A DNA stretch of 64,000 nucleotides from Streptococcus salivarius. Lineage in GTDB: Bacteria > Bacillota > Bacilli > Lactobacillales > Streptococcaceae. The position numbers were made by a program, and so were the translations under genes. The stretch is from assembly GCF_002094975.1 (NCBI RefSeq), contig NZ_CP015283.1, forward strand, positions 1,597,501 to 1,661,500, read 5' to 3'. This document shows positions 18,262-25,864 of this stretch, one piece after another. A model generated the notes under the pieces. That model did no database searches. It had not been told where the DNA came from and worked only from the letters and a program-made list of their open reading frames with translations. Position 1 is the stretch's first letter, and the number at the start of each line of letters is the position of its first letter.

Positions 18262-19073
18262 TTGAAAATTTGACCACCCGTTATCCGGGTACTGAGCAAC
18301 CACAACTGCGTCAGATTAACGCGGAGGTTCATACCGGCCAGGTGGTTGGGATTATCGGGAATAGCCACTCCGGCAAATCGACTTTGTGCCGTGTGCTGGC
18401 AGGGGTCATTCCCAAAATTGTGTCTGCTGAGATTGAGGGCGACTGGCACATGTTTGGCCAGCGAGTGTCCGACAATTGGCCCGTTTATAATGCCATGAAT
18501 GGAGTTGTACTGCAAAATCCAGCTGGCCAACTAAGCGGGTTGGCAGACACGGTTGCCGATGAAATCGCCTTTGACTTGATTAATCAGGGAATGGCTGAAG
18601 GACTGATTCAAAAACGGGTTGAAGAAGTTGCCACGCAAATGGGGCTGATTGAACAGCTGAATTTGCGTCCCGAGAGCCTTTCCGGTGGTCAGATCCAGCG
18701 GTTGGCAATTGCCACGGCGATTGTGGCTAATCCGGCTGTTTTGATTATGGATGATCCGACCAGTCAGATGGATTCCCTTGGCCGCCGGCAATTTTTCCAA
18801 TGGCTGGCTCAAGTCAAAGAGACGACTGTCTTCATTGTCACCAGTGAAATTGACGATTTGTGCGAAGTCGCCGACGTTGTGTGGGTGCTGCACGAGGGTC
18901 AATTGGTAGCCCAGGGCAGGCCGGGTGAGGTGTTTAATCATTTGGCAGCTGACTGGCAGATTCCAGCCCCGACAATCCAGCAACTTGCTCAAAAAATGGA
19001 TTGGCACTTGGCTGATGGCCGGTATCCGGTGAATGGCGCTGATCTGAAGGAGGCTTGTTATGTCCACAATTGA
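18237..19073 (+). CDS. ECF transporter ATPase A1, with altered Walker B
   Basis: A 279-residue ATPase. Walker A is GNSHSGKST and the signature LSGGQIQR is canonical, but Walker B ends in MDDPTS, with Asp in place of the catalytic Glu. Its partner ATPase has the opposite pattern, so the heterodimer would have one good and one weakened ATP site. The ATG at 18237 is taken, with GGTGGA before it; a GTG at 18228 is possible. The gene overlaps ecfT upstream and the second ATPase gene downstream by 14 bp. Confidence 0.88.
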   Translation: MEEDKRIVIENLTTRYPGTEQPQLRQINAEVHTGQVVGIIGNSHSGKSTLCRVLAGVIPKIVSAEIEGDWHMFGQRVSDNWPVYNAMNGVVLQNPAGQLSGLADTVADEIAFDLINQGMAEGLIQKRVEEVATQMGLIEQLNLRPESLSGGQIQRLAIATAIVANPAVLIMDDPTSQMDSLGRRQFFQWLAQVKETTVFIVTSEIDDLCEVADVVWVLHEGQLVAQGRPGEVFNHLAADWQIPAPTIQQLAQKMDWHLADGRYPVNGADLKEACYVHN

Positions 19074-19860
19074 ACTGAACCACCTGACGTTCACTTATCC
19101 GGAACGGTCCTTTAGCTTGGATGTTGAAGACAAACACTTCACCGATCCGATGGTGGCGATTGTCGGCCAAAATGGTGCCGGTAAATCAACGCTCTTCAAA
19201 TTGTTGACGGGCTTGCTGACACCACAAACCGGTGTGATTAAGATCGATGGAGAAAATTTTAATGATCTTAAACCAGTCGAAAAGTTACTGAAGGTTGGGA
19301 TTACTTTTCAGAATCCTGACGATCAGCTTTTCAACCCGACCGTTCAACGAGAGGTGGAGTGGAGTGTCGCGCAGGTCATGGATGACCACGACACGATTAC
19401 GAGGCGGGCTTTAGCGGCTCTAAAAAGAGTTGGCTTGGATGATAAAGCAGCTGAAAGTCCATATGACCTGTCATTGTCGGAACGCAAGCTGTTGAGCGTT
19501 GCCACAGTTTTGGCAGTGGATCCGGCGATTTATTTATTTGATGAGCCGATGATGTCGCTTGATTGGGAAAGCCGGCGCAAGTTGACCGCAATTTTCCATC
19601 AGTTGGCTGATTCGGGCCACCAAGTTGTGACCATCACCCATGACATGGATTGGGTCGCCGCCGAGTTTGAGTCGGTGTATGTTATGGAACACGGGAAGTT
19701 TGGCTTCGCCGGCAGTCCACGGGAATTGTTCAGCGATCACGAACTTGTCCAGCGAGTGGGATTACTACCACCGCGGATTATGGACATAGCGGAGTCGCTG
19801 GGTGATTCACAGACATATTTATCGGTTAATGATTATTGCCAGAAAAATCGAGATGTATAG
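19060..19860 (+). CDS. ECF transporter ATPase A2, with degenerate signature motif
   Basis: A 266-residue ATPase. Walker A GQNGAGKST, Q-loop FQNPDDQLF, Walker B YLFDEPMMSLD with catalytic Glu and switch His (THDMDW) are intact. The LSGGQ signature is replaced by LSLSERK. Paired with A1 this leaves one canonical composite site (Walker motifs of A2 with the signature of A1). AAGGAGG sits before the ATG. It is the last gene of the ECF operon, followed by a large inverted repeat. Confidence 0.88.
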   Translation: MSTIELNHLTFTYPERSFSLDVEDKHFTDPMVAIVGQNGAGKSTLFKLLTGLLTPQTGVIKIDGENFNDLKPVEKLLKVGITFQNPDDQLFNPTVQREVEWSVAQVMDDHDTITRRALAALKRVGLDDKAAESPYDLSLSERKLLSVATVLAVDPAIYLFDEPMMSLDWESRRKLTAIFHQLADSGHQVVTITHDMDWVAAEFESVYVMEHGKFGFAGSPRELFSDHELVQRVGLLPPRIMDIAESLGDSQTYLSVNDYCQKNRDV

Positions 19861-19861
19861 A

Positions 19862-19937
19862 AAAAGTCACCTCTGCGGGTTTTCCAGGTTGAAGGATTAA
19901 CTTCAGCTTCTGGCAAGAACTCACATGGGTGACTTTT
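19862..19937. terminator. Large inverted repeat after the ECF operon
   Basis: AAAAGTCACC (19862-19871) and GGTGACTTTT (19928-19937) are perfect complements separated by 56 bp that hold further short pairings. It can act as a terminator on either strand. It could also be the end structure of a small mobile element. Confidence 0.5.
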
Positions 19938-19978
19938 GTGTTTAATAACGTTTCATGATCATCGGGTGCTTCCTCAGA

Positions 19979-20383
19979 TCACTTTAGCTCATTAGTTCTT
20001 GAAAAAATAAAATAACTATCAAATTTATTTTGATCAGGAGCAATTGATTGAAACACTTGATTAGTTGTATCTTCTTTGGCTAATATAGCGGTGTTTCCGA
20101 TACCAGCACGAGAAGTAAATAAGACGGTTCCTACTGGTAAAATTCGAGCTTAACTCTTCTTTAGACCTAGTTCAGTAATAGTCTTTTTACTTTTACTAAC
20201 ATAACTTTGTTCTCCAATTTCAGCTGGTGCATACCAATCAATATCACCGTCCCAGTATTCAGGGTTCGATGTACTTTGTGTTCCACCACCAACAATATTA
20301 GATAATTCTCCTAACTTACGCTCTTCCCAAGCGTATCTACTTAAGGATAAAAAGTTTAACAAAAAGCCCCAATCACAAGACAT
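19979..20383 (-). pseudogene. Broken type I restriction specificity gene (hsdS remnant)
   Basis: On the minus strand, AWEERKLGELSNIVGGGTQS and NPEYWDGDIDWYAPAEIG mark the start of a target-recognition domain of HsdS. A TAA (20150-20152) interrupts the frame after GLKKS. The same frame then continues with LPVGTVLFTSRAGIGNTAIL and stops at 19979. The N-terminal part and the second recognition domain are missing, and no hsdM or hsdR gene is in the window. It lies between the two halves of the foreign island. Confidence 0.85.
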
Positions 20384-20466
20384 TCCGTAACAGATAAGTT
20401 ATATTATCAATATAAGTAGAAAGTACTTTTTTTTAAAATACAAAATTCAGAAAGAGAGGTGCAAAC

Positions 20467-21477
20467 ATGCGCAGCAAAGACAAAATCCTCGGCGTCCTAT
20501 ACGGCCAAGCCATCGGTGATGCAATAGGAATGCCATCGGAATTATGGCCAGTCGAGAATATTCGAGATCAATTTGGTGGAAAAATTACTACTTTTCTTGA
20601 TGGCCCTGACAATAACGATATCGCCAAAAACTTTAAAAAAGGCCAATACACCGATGACACCAATCAGGCACTAGCTATATTGGACGGACTAATCGAAAAC
20701 AACTGGCAACCTAATTCAGAGATCTTGGTGAAGCATATTATGGCATGGGCAGAATCAGTCGGTGCTTGGGAGAACAACATCCTTGGACCAAGTAGTAAGG
20801 CTGCATTGTCGGCCATCAAAGCCGGCCAAGACCCTCGCCCGATTACGGATCAGGCACTGACTAACGGTGCAGGAATGAGAATCTCACCAATTGGTGCTTT
20901 ATTTGAGCCCAATCAACTTTCAAAACTTGTCCAAATGGTCTTTGATATTACAAAGATCACACATTCCAGCGATGTTTCAATCAGTGGAGCGTCAATGATT
21001 GCTGGAGCCGTTACGGCATCTATGGCCGATCAGAATTGGGACGACATAATCGATTTTGCCTTAAGAGCCAATGATGCTGGTTTCAAATTAGGTGCCCCCA
21101 CATGGGCAGCCAAGACACATGATCGTTTGCAGTTAGGAATTGAGATTGCTCATAAATATAAGGATGATGACGGCAAATTTAGTCAGCATATTTACGACTT
21201 GATCGGCACAGGAACAATGATTTCTGAAAGCATCCCCGCTGCGGTTTCAATCGCTTATTATTGTCGCGATGTTCAAAAATGCGCCTTAATGTGCGCCAAC
21301 CTTGGTGGTGATACTGACACCATTGGTGCGATGGCAACCGCAATTTGTGGCGCCAAGAATGGTCAATCTTCCATTCCTGTGGAGTGGGTTAACTTAATCG
21401 ATCAGCAAAATCCCGAGCATGACTTCAATGAGTACGCGGATAAAATTTTACAGTTCCACATTAACCAAAAGGGGTGA
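20467..21477 (+). CDS. ADP-ribosylglycohydrolase-fold (DraG-like) hydrolase
   Basis: A 336-residue protein of the DraG/ARH family. The dinuclear-metal ligands are visible: GDAIGMPSE near residue 20, YTDDT near residue 60 and GGDTDTIGAM near residue 279. Family members split N- or O-ribosyl bonds, in ADP-ribosylated proteins or in small ribosides. Here it heads a tight cassette with a nucleobase-type permease and a PfkB kinase, so hydrolysis of an imported nucleoside-like compound is the likeliest role (inference). GAGAGG precedes the ATG. Base composition is foreign to the flanking core genes. Confidence 0.85.
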   Translation: MRSKDKILGVLYGQAIGDAIGMPSELWPVENIRDQFGGKITTFLDGPDNNDIAKNFKKGQYTDDTNQALAILDGLIENNWQPNSEILVKHIMAWAESVGAWENNILGPSSKAALSAIKAGQDPRPITDQALTNGAGMRISPIGALFEPNQLSKLVQMVFDITKITHSSDVSISGASMIAGAVTASMADQNWDDIIDFALRANDAGFKLGAPTWAAKTHDRLQLGIEIAHKYKDDDGKFSQHIYDLIGTGTMISESIPAAVSIAYYCRDVQKCALMCANLGGDTDTIGAMATAICGAKNGQSSIPVEWVNLIDQQNPEHDFNEYADKILQFHINQKG

Positions 21478-21482
21478 TATTC

Positions 21483-22841
21483 ATGGATGACAATATTATC
21501 AAGATTCCAGATTCGGAGAAAACGTTGACTGCTGGCAAACTCTTTTACAACTGGTTCGCAGCCAATATCGGTATCATGGGCTTTGTGTTTGGTGCCATGA
21601 TCGTCAGTTATCATTTATCATTTTTTCAAGCTATTATTGCGTCACTTGTTGGTGCGCTGTCCTTCGCGGTCCCTGGTTGGGTCGCAATGATTGGTCAAAA
21701 AGAAGGGGTCACAACTTTTAAATTGAGTCGGGCGGCCTATGGCACGCATGGCAATAAAATTCCTAATGCGATTGCCTGGTTTAACATGGTTGGCTGGCTT
21801 GCCGTTAATGTCATTACGGGAACATTGTTGTTGGTATCACTATTCAGTATTATCAATGTTGAAAAGTCTTCAGTTACCACAGCGGTCGCCCTGGTGATTT
21901 TTGGTGGGCTAGTTGTTCTATCCGGTTTGTTAAAAGAAGATACCCTCGCTAAAATACAAACCTGGTTGAGTTGGATATTTGGAATTTTAACTGTGCTGAT
22001 TCTCGTGTTGTTCCTCTTAAAAGCCAAATGGCAGGAAGCTTTTAGTCTACCATCGGGAAGTTGGATTACTGGGGTCCTTCCTGCTGTGAGCATCGTTGCT
22101 GCCGGATCTGGTATTTCATGGTCGATGGCTGCTGCCGACTGGGGAGCCTATGTGACCAAAAAGACAAAGCCGTCTGCTACTTTTTGGAACACTACAATGG
22201 GCGGAGCCGTTCCTTTGTTTGTCTTAATGGCCGGAGGAGTAATGCTCAGTACGATTGAACCCTCATTGGCAACTACTGGTGATCCGTTTGGCGTCATGTA
22301 TTCTGCTTTACCAACTTGGATCGGGCCAATTTATTTCTTAGTTGCAGCTGGCGGACTCATTCCGCAATGTATTATTTCTTTTCGATCTGCACGCATTAAT
22401 TTGGCGACAATTGGAATTAACGTCACTCAACGAACCTCATTAATGATTCATGGGGCCATCGTTTTGGCAATTCCGATTTATGTATTGTTTATTTCTGGAA
22501 ACTTTCTCAGTAATTTTGAGCTCTTCTTAAATTTCCTGGGCATTTGTCTAGCAAGTTGGGTGGCAATTTTCTTATGTGATAGTGTTATGTTCAGATCACA
22601 AAGTTATGATGTCGCTCTGCTTGAAAATGATTCAAAGACACATTTCAATTGGCGGGGAATTATTTCTTGGATCTTGGCTACAACTACTGGATTCTTGTTC
22701 ACAAACAACGCAATTTGGAATGGGCCATTTGCTCATGGTATCTTTAGGAATAATAGTTTAGGAGTCTTTGTCTCCGCAATTATCGCGATTATTTGCATGT
22801 TGTTGTGGAAGGTTGCCGTTCCAAATAAGAAGGGGGCATAA
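21483..22841 (+). CDS. NCS1-family nucleobase/nucleoside:cation symporter
   Basis: A 452-residue permease with about 12 membrane helices. The N-terminal GIMGFVFGAMIVSYHLSF region and the LSRAAYGTHGNKIPN loop place it in the purine-cytosine permease (CodB/NCS1) family, whose substrates include cytosine, purines, hydantoins, thiamine precursors and nucleosides. The ATG at 21483 follows AAAAGGGGTG by a good distance; the GTG at 21474 overlaps that site. It lies five bases after the hydrolase stop and directly before the kinase gene, so the three act together. Confidence 0.87.
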   Translation: MDDNIIKIPDSEKTLTAGKLFYNWFAANIGIMGFVFGAMIVSYHLSFFQAIIASLVGALSFAVPGWVAMIGQKEGVTTFKLSRAAYGTHGNKIPNAIAWFNMVGWLAVNVITGTLLLVSLFSIINVEKSSVTTAVALVIFGGLVVLSGLLKEDTLAKIQTWLSWIFGILTVLILVLFLLKAKWQEAFSLPSGSWITGVLPAVSIVAAGSGISWSMAAADWGAYVTKKTKPSATFWNTTMGGAVPLFVLMAGGVMLSTIEPSLATTGDPFGVMYSALPTWIGPIYFLVAAGGLIPQCIISFRSARINLATIGINVTQRTSLMIHGAIVLAIPIYVLFISGNFLSNFELFLNFLGICLASWVAIFLCDSVMFRSQSYDVALLENDSKTHFNWRGIISWILATTTGFLFTNNAIWNGPFAHGIFRNNSLGVFVSAIIAIICMLLWKVAVPNKKGA

Positions 22842-23732
22842 ATGAGTAAAACATTAGTGATTGGAGCGGCCTTTGTTGATGTGTTAATGGACGTTCCAAA
22901 GCTACCAACGACTGGTGAAGATATTAGTGGTCATCTACGGGCAAATATCGTAGGTGGATCAGCCTTTAATGTATATGGCGCGATTAAATATGCGGGGCAA
23001 GATGCTGATTTATTTGTGCCAGTTGGGGAAGGCCAATACGCGGACTTGGTATCGGAGGATATGGCTAAGATGGGTATTCGACCTCTTCTAAAAGTTAATG
23101 GTGCAGATAATGGCTGGGATATTTCATTTGTGGAGCCGGATGGTGAGAGGAGCTTTTTGACTGTTAACGGCATTGAACAGCTCTGGCAGCCTGATTGGTT
23201 CGAGAATATCGACATTTCTAATTATGATTCTTTTTATATTAGTGGTTATGAAATGGAAGATGATAAGGTTGCGGGAGTCATCCTGGATGCGTTGGATAAA
23301 CGAAATTCTGATTCTCAGGTGTTATTTGATGCTTCACCAAGAATTGAGTATATTTCTCAAAAGACCCTTCAGAGATTGTATGACAATCACGTTATGATTC
23401 ACTGCAATGAAGACGAAACTAGATATCTGTTTCCGGGAGTAAGCAGCTTGGAGATGAAGTGTCAGGAAATCTTTGTTAAAACTCACGCACCAATTGTTCT
23501 GACCTTAGGTGAAGAAGGGGCTTATCTTTATGCAGGGAAGCATCATTTTGAGATGGTCCGTTCGGCCAAAGTCAAGGTTGTTAATACGCTTGGAGCTGGT
23601 GATACGTTCTGCGGTGGTTTTCTGGCTGGTCTAAGTCAGAATATGAGCTTGCCAGAGGCCGTTCAGCAGGGCAATGAGCTGGCGGCTCTTGTTGTTGGTC
23701 AAGATAGTGGGACCTTGTTGAATAAGCAATAG
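22842..23732 (+). CDS. PfkB-family carbohydrate/nucleoside kinase
   Basis: A 296-residue ribokinase-like enzyme. GGSAFNVYGAIKYAG is the N-terminal substrate motif and NTLGAGDTFCGGFLAGL (about residues 247-263) carries the catalytic Asp and anion hole. It would phosphorylate a sugar or riboside delivered by the permease and hydrolase. The ATG follows the permease stop directly, with AAGGGGG upstream. Ribokinase or pseudouridine-kinase-like specificity cannot be told apart by eye. It is the last gene of the cassette; an IS6-like repeat begins about 8 bp later. Confidence 0.87.
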   Translation: MSKTLVIGAAFVDVLMDVPKLPTTGEDISGHLRANIVGGSAFNVYGAIKYAGQDADLFVPVGEGQYADLVSEDMAKMGIRPLLKVNGADNGWDISFVEPDGERSFLTVNGIEQLWQPDWFENIDISNYDSFYISGYEMEDDKVAGVILDALDKRNSDSQVLFDASPRIEYISQKTLQRLYDNHVMIHCNEDETRYLFPGVSSLEMKCQEIFVKTHAPIVLTLGEEGAYLYAGKHHFEMVRSAKVKVVNTLGAGDTFCGGFLAGLSQNMSLPEAVQQGNELAALVVGQDSGTLLNKQ

Positions 23733-23739
23733 AATAATA

Positions 23740-23760
23740 GATTCTGTTGCGAAGTTTGAA
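23740..23760. repeat. IS6-family (ISS1/IS1216-like) terminal repeat remnant
   Basis: The bases GATTCTGTTGCGAAGTTT match the well-known IS6-family end GGTTCTGTTGCAAAGTTT at 16 of 18 positions. No transposase gene is attached. It lies just past the kinase stop, at the right edge of the foreign island. The next 125 bp, up to the dehydrogenase fragment, hold nothing that I recognise. Confidence 0.6.
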
Positions 23761-23885
23761 AATCAAACGCGCCCTCTCTGAACTCCAAATATCTTAGGCT
23801 GTTATTCCCATTAATACCTTGATTTCAGTGGCTCTTTTCTACCATTTGTCAAGTCTATCAAGGCTTTAAGTAAAAAAAGAGATAA

Positions 23886-24170
23886 GGGCTCTTTCGAACC
23901 ATTGGTGTCTTATCTGGGAAACAAGTTGACTGGCCTTTTATCTGTAGTCAATTCCCCATATCTGCAGAAGTTTTTCACCTAAGACATACTTTAGCTAAGG
24001 TCAATAGGACTGAGTGGCTGAACTATTTTGATCACTTATTTGAATGGATAGGGAATGGTCAGCTAGTCCTACCAGAACCATCAGCTATATTTTCGATTGA
24101 AGACTATAAAAAAGCCTTGACAGCTCAAGAAGAACCAGGCCGTCAAGGAAAGATACTTTTTAAATTCTGA
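23886..24170 (+). pseudogene. C-terminal fragment of an MDR-family (quinone/zinc-type) dehydrogenase
   Basis: An open frame without a start reads FRTIGVLSGKQVDWP, then FHLRHTLAKV, then WIGNGQLVLPEPSAIF, then GRQGKILFKF, and stops at 24170. This is the typical last third of a medium-chain dehydrogenase/reductase. A TAA precedes it at 23883-23885 and the Rossmann domain is gone. A further 12-codon stub with a good ribosome site (24188-24223) follows, probably the start of another lost gene. Confidence 0.7.
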
Positions 24171-24259
24171 CCCCCAAGGAGATTCTAATGACAAAAATCG
24201 ATGGTTTTGCCCACGACTATTAGTGAGCATGGTAGTGCTTGGGGTTTAGTATACAATGC

Positions 24260-24292
24260 AAAAAGACCTAGATTGGAACTCTAGGCCTTTTT
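24260..24292. terminator. Bidirectional terminator
   Basis: AAAAAGACCTAG and CTAGGCCTTTTT form a strong stem with A/T runs on both sides. It can end the minus-strand gene at 24324 and any plus-strand read-through. Confidence 0.8.
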
Positions 24293-24323
24293 GTATTGTA
24301 TTTATAGAAGTGAGCATCACATG

Positions 24324-24671
24324 TTATTGGAATAGGTATAGCCAAACATATAGCAAAAAAGTAATAATCAAGTCAATCACAAAACGAATTTGGTGGTGTG
24401 ATTTGTTGAATTTTTGGTTATTTAGACCATTCAGGAGAGCGCCCCCGCAAATTGTCGAGCTAGCAAATAGCCATATATAAAATGCTAAGGTACGATTAAC
24501 CATAACAAGGAGAAGGGCCGAGATACAAGTAATGGCACCAACAATAATAAATACGATTCCTAAGCTTTTTTTGCCTTTTAGAATAGCTGATAGTGCAGCA
24601 ACAAGATGAAGCAGGACAAAAGCAAGGGCTAAGAATACTGTGATGATGCTAAAGATGAGATAAAGTGACAT
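24324..24671 (-). CDS. Small membrane protein of unknown function
   Basis: A 115-residue, very hydrophobic protein with four predicted membrane helices (about residues 4-30, 36-58, 64-84 and 96-114) and a short basic, His-containing loop (NKSHHQIR) before the last helix. No family is recognised. Its start is preceded by GAAAGGA. It follows an HXXEE-type membrane protein gene and a TetR-type regulator gene on the same strand, and a terminator lies behind it. Confidence 0.7.
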   Translation of the reverse strand: MSLYLIFSIITVFLALAFVLLHLVAALSAILKGKKSLGIVFIIVGAITCISALLLVMVNRTLAFYIWLFASSTICGGALLNGLNNQKFNKSHHQIRFVIDLIITFLLYVWLYLFQ

Positions 24672-24706
24672 GGACGTTTCCTTTCTATGATATGATTGCC
24701 TGAGTT

Positions 24707-25177
24707 CTATTTTTTATGACCGATTTTATTAAGAATCATAAATGATACTACAAGATTTAAAACGATAACCAATAAGGTAAATAGAGAGTAACCATAAAGT
24801 ATAATTGGAAATTCATTTTTGATATTGCATAGAGTAAACAAACTCGTTAGAATTCCCGTCAACAATCCAGGCACATATTTTCTAATAACGATTGTCTGAA
24901 TCAGATGTCCGAATACATGGAAGATATAAGCGATTATGATGGTTGTATAAATGGTATAGTTATTAAACTGGTAACTAAGATATAGCGACGTCATAAGGAT
25001 GAGAAATTGCTCTAAGACAATGGCATTGAAAGCAAATGGAGTGTAAAAAGATAGGATTCGATTGTTTGGATACTGGATTGATATTTTTTTGACAAAGGAT
25101 GGCATCCAAACGATTTCTTCGAGTTCGTGAAGCATGAATAGGGCTGGAAAAAGAAAATAAAATTGCACGCTGGTCAT
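24707..25177 (-). CDS. HXXEE-domain membrane protein
   Basis: A 156-residue membrane protein with about five helices. It carries the name-giving motif HELEE near residue 17 and a second conserved stretch, FHVFGHLIQT, around residue 90. The conserved His and Glu residues within the membrane suggest a metal- or proton-dependent enzyme, but no member function is established. It begins 15 bp after the SczA-like regulator gene, so it may share its transcript. Confidence 0.75.
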   Translation of the reverse strand: MTSVQFYFLFPALFMLHELEEIVWMPSFVKKISIQYPNNRILSFYTPFAFNAIVLEQFLILMTSLYLSYQFNNYTIYTTIIIAYIFHVFGHLIQTIVIRKYVPGLLTGILTSLFTLCNIKNEFPIILYGYSLFTLLVIVLNLVVSFMILNKIGHKK

Positions 25178-25192
25178 TGAAAATACTCCCTT

Positions 25193-25732
25193 CTAGTTAG
25201 TACCCACTTTTAGAATCTCCAAATAAAACTGGATAACTTCCTGTTCAGTGTAGGACTTACCTTTCTTCAACCACCAGCTGAGAGTTTCAATGAAATGGCT
25301 GACGACCAAGTGCTTGAGATAGGAGTGAGGGATGGTTGGATGAGCATGGCTTAGTTCGTCGGCTACCATTGGGTAGACGTCATGTTCCAGCTCCTTTCTT
25401 AGTTGCCGTATAAAATAATCGTTTTTAGAGAGCAAGAGACTGGTCACATGATCTTGATTTTTCTTGAAATGCTGAAAGATATGGGCCAGGTAGTCTTGTG
25501 GTGAGAGGTGTTCAGCACGCTCAAAGAGATGGTGAAAGAGCTTTTGACAGAGTTCATCTAGCAATAATTCCTTACTCTCGTAATGGCTGTAAAAGGTCGA
25601 GCGCCCCACATCGGCTAAGTCAATGATTTCTTGAACCGTTATGGTTTCATAGCCTTTTTGGTTGAGTAACTGTAAAAAAGCACTATAGATAGCTTTTCGA
25701 GTCTTAGTAATACGACGATCCTGAGCAGTCAT
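25193..25732 (-). CDS. sczA: TetR-family zinc regulator, SczA-like
   Basis: A TetR-type regulator of 179 residues with the helix-turn-helix ITVQEIIDLADVGRSTFYSHYESKELLLDELC. It is divergent from a CDF zinc exporter gene, as SczA is with CzcD in pneumococcus, where zinc makes SczA activate czcD. His and Cys residues suited to metal binding are present, including the stretch HAHPTIPHSYLKH. The ATG at 25732 is chosen because the operator at 25743-25757 would otherwise lie inside the gene; a GTG at 25768 would add 12 residues. Neither start has a close ribosome site. Confidence 0.78.
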   Translation of the reverse strand: MTAQDRRITKTRKAIYSAFLQLLNQKGYETITVQEIIDLADVGRSTFYSHYESKELLLDELCQKLFHHLFERAEHLSPQDYLAHIFQHFKKNQDHVTSLLLSKNDYFIRQLRKELEHDVYPMVADELSHAHPTIPHSYLKHLVVSHFIETLSWWLKKGKSYTEQEVIQFYLEILKVGTN

Positions 25733-25742
25733 ATGGACAATT

Positions 25743-25834
25743 TGAACAAACTGTTCAGTAACGTACACCCTAAACGGTTTGCTCCTATCCTTTCTGTTGT
25801 GAATGTTAGATAATGATATTGAACATGATGTTCA
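25743..25834. promoter_or_regulatory. Paired SczA-type operators between sczA and czcD
   Basis: The perfect palindrome TGAACA-N3-TGTTCA occurs twice: 25743-25757 next to sczA, and 25820-25834 about 30 bp before czcD. A TATTATACC-like -10 region follows the second copy. Two operators in a divergent region agree with the two-site SczA control known for czcD. Confidence 0.8.
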
Positions 25835-25864
25835 TGAATCTATTATACCAGAGGATTAAGGATT

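Noticed and set aside
18531..19094. A 187-codon minus-strand open frame
   Set aside because: It lies antisense to the two ECF ATPase genes, which have complete motifs. It has no recognisable protein features.
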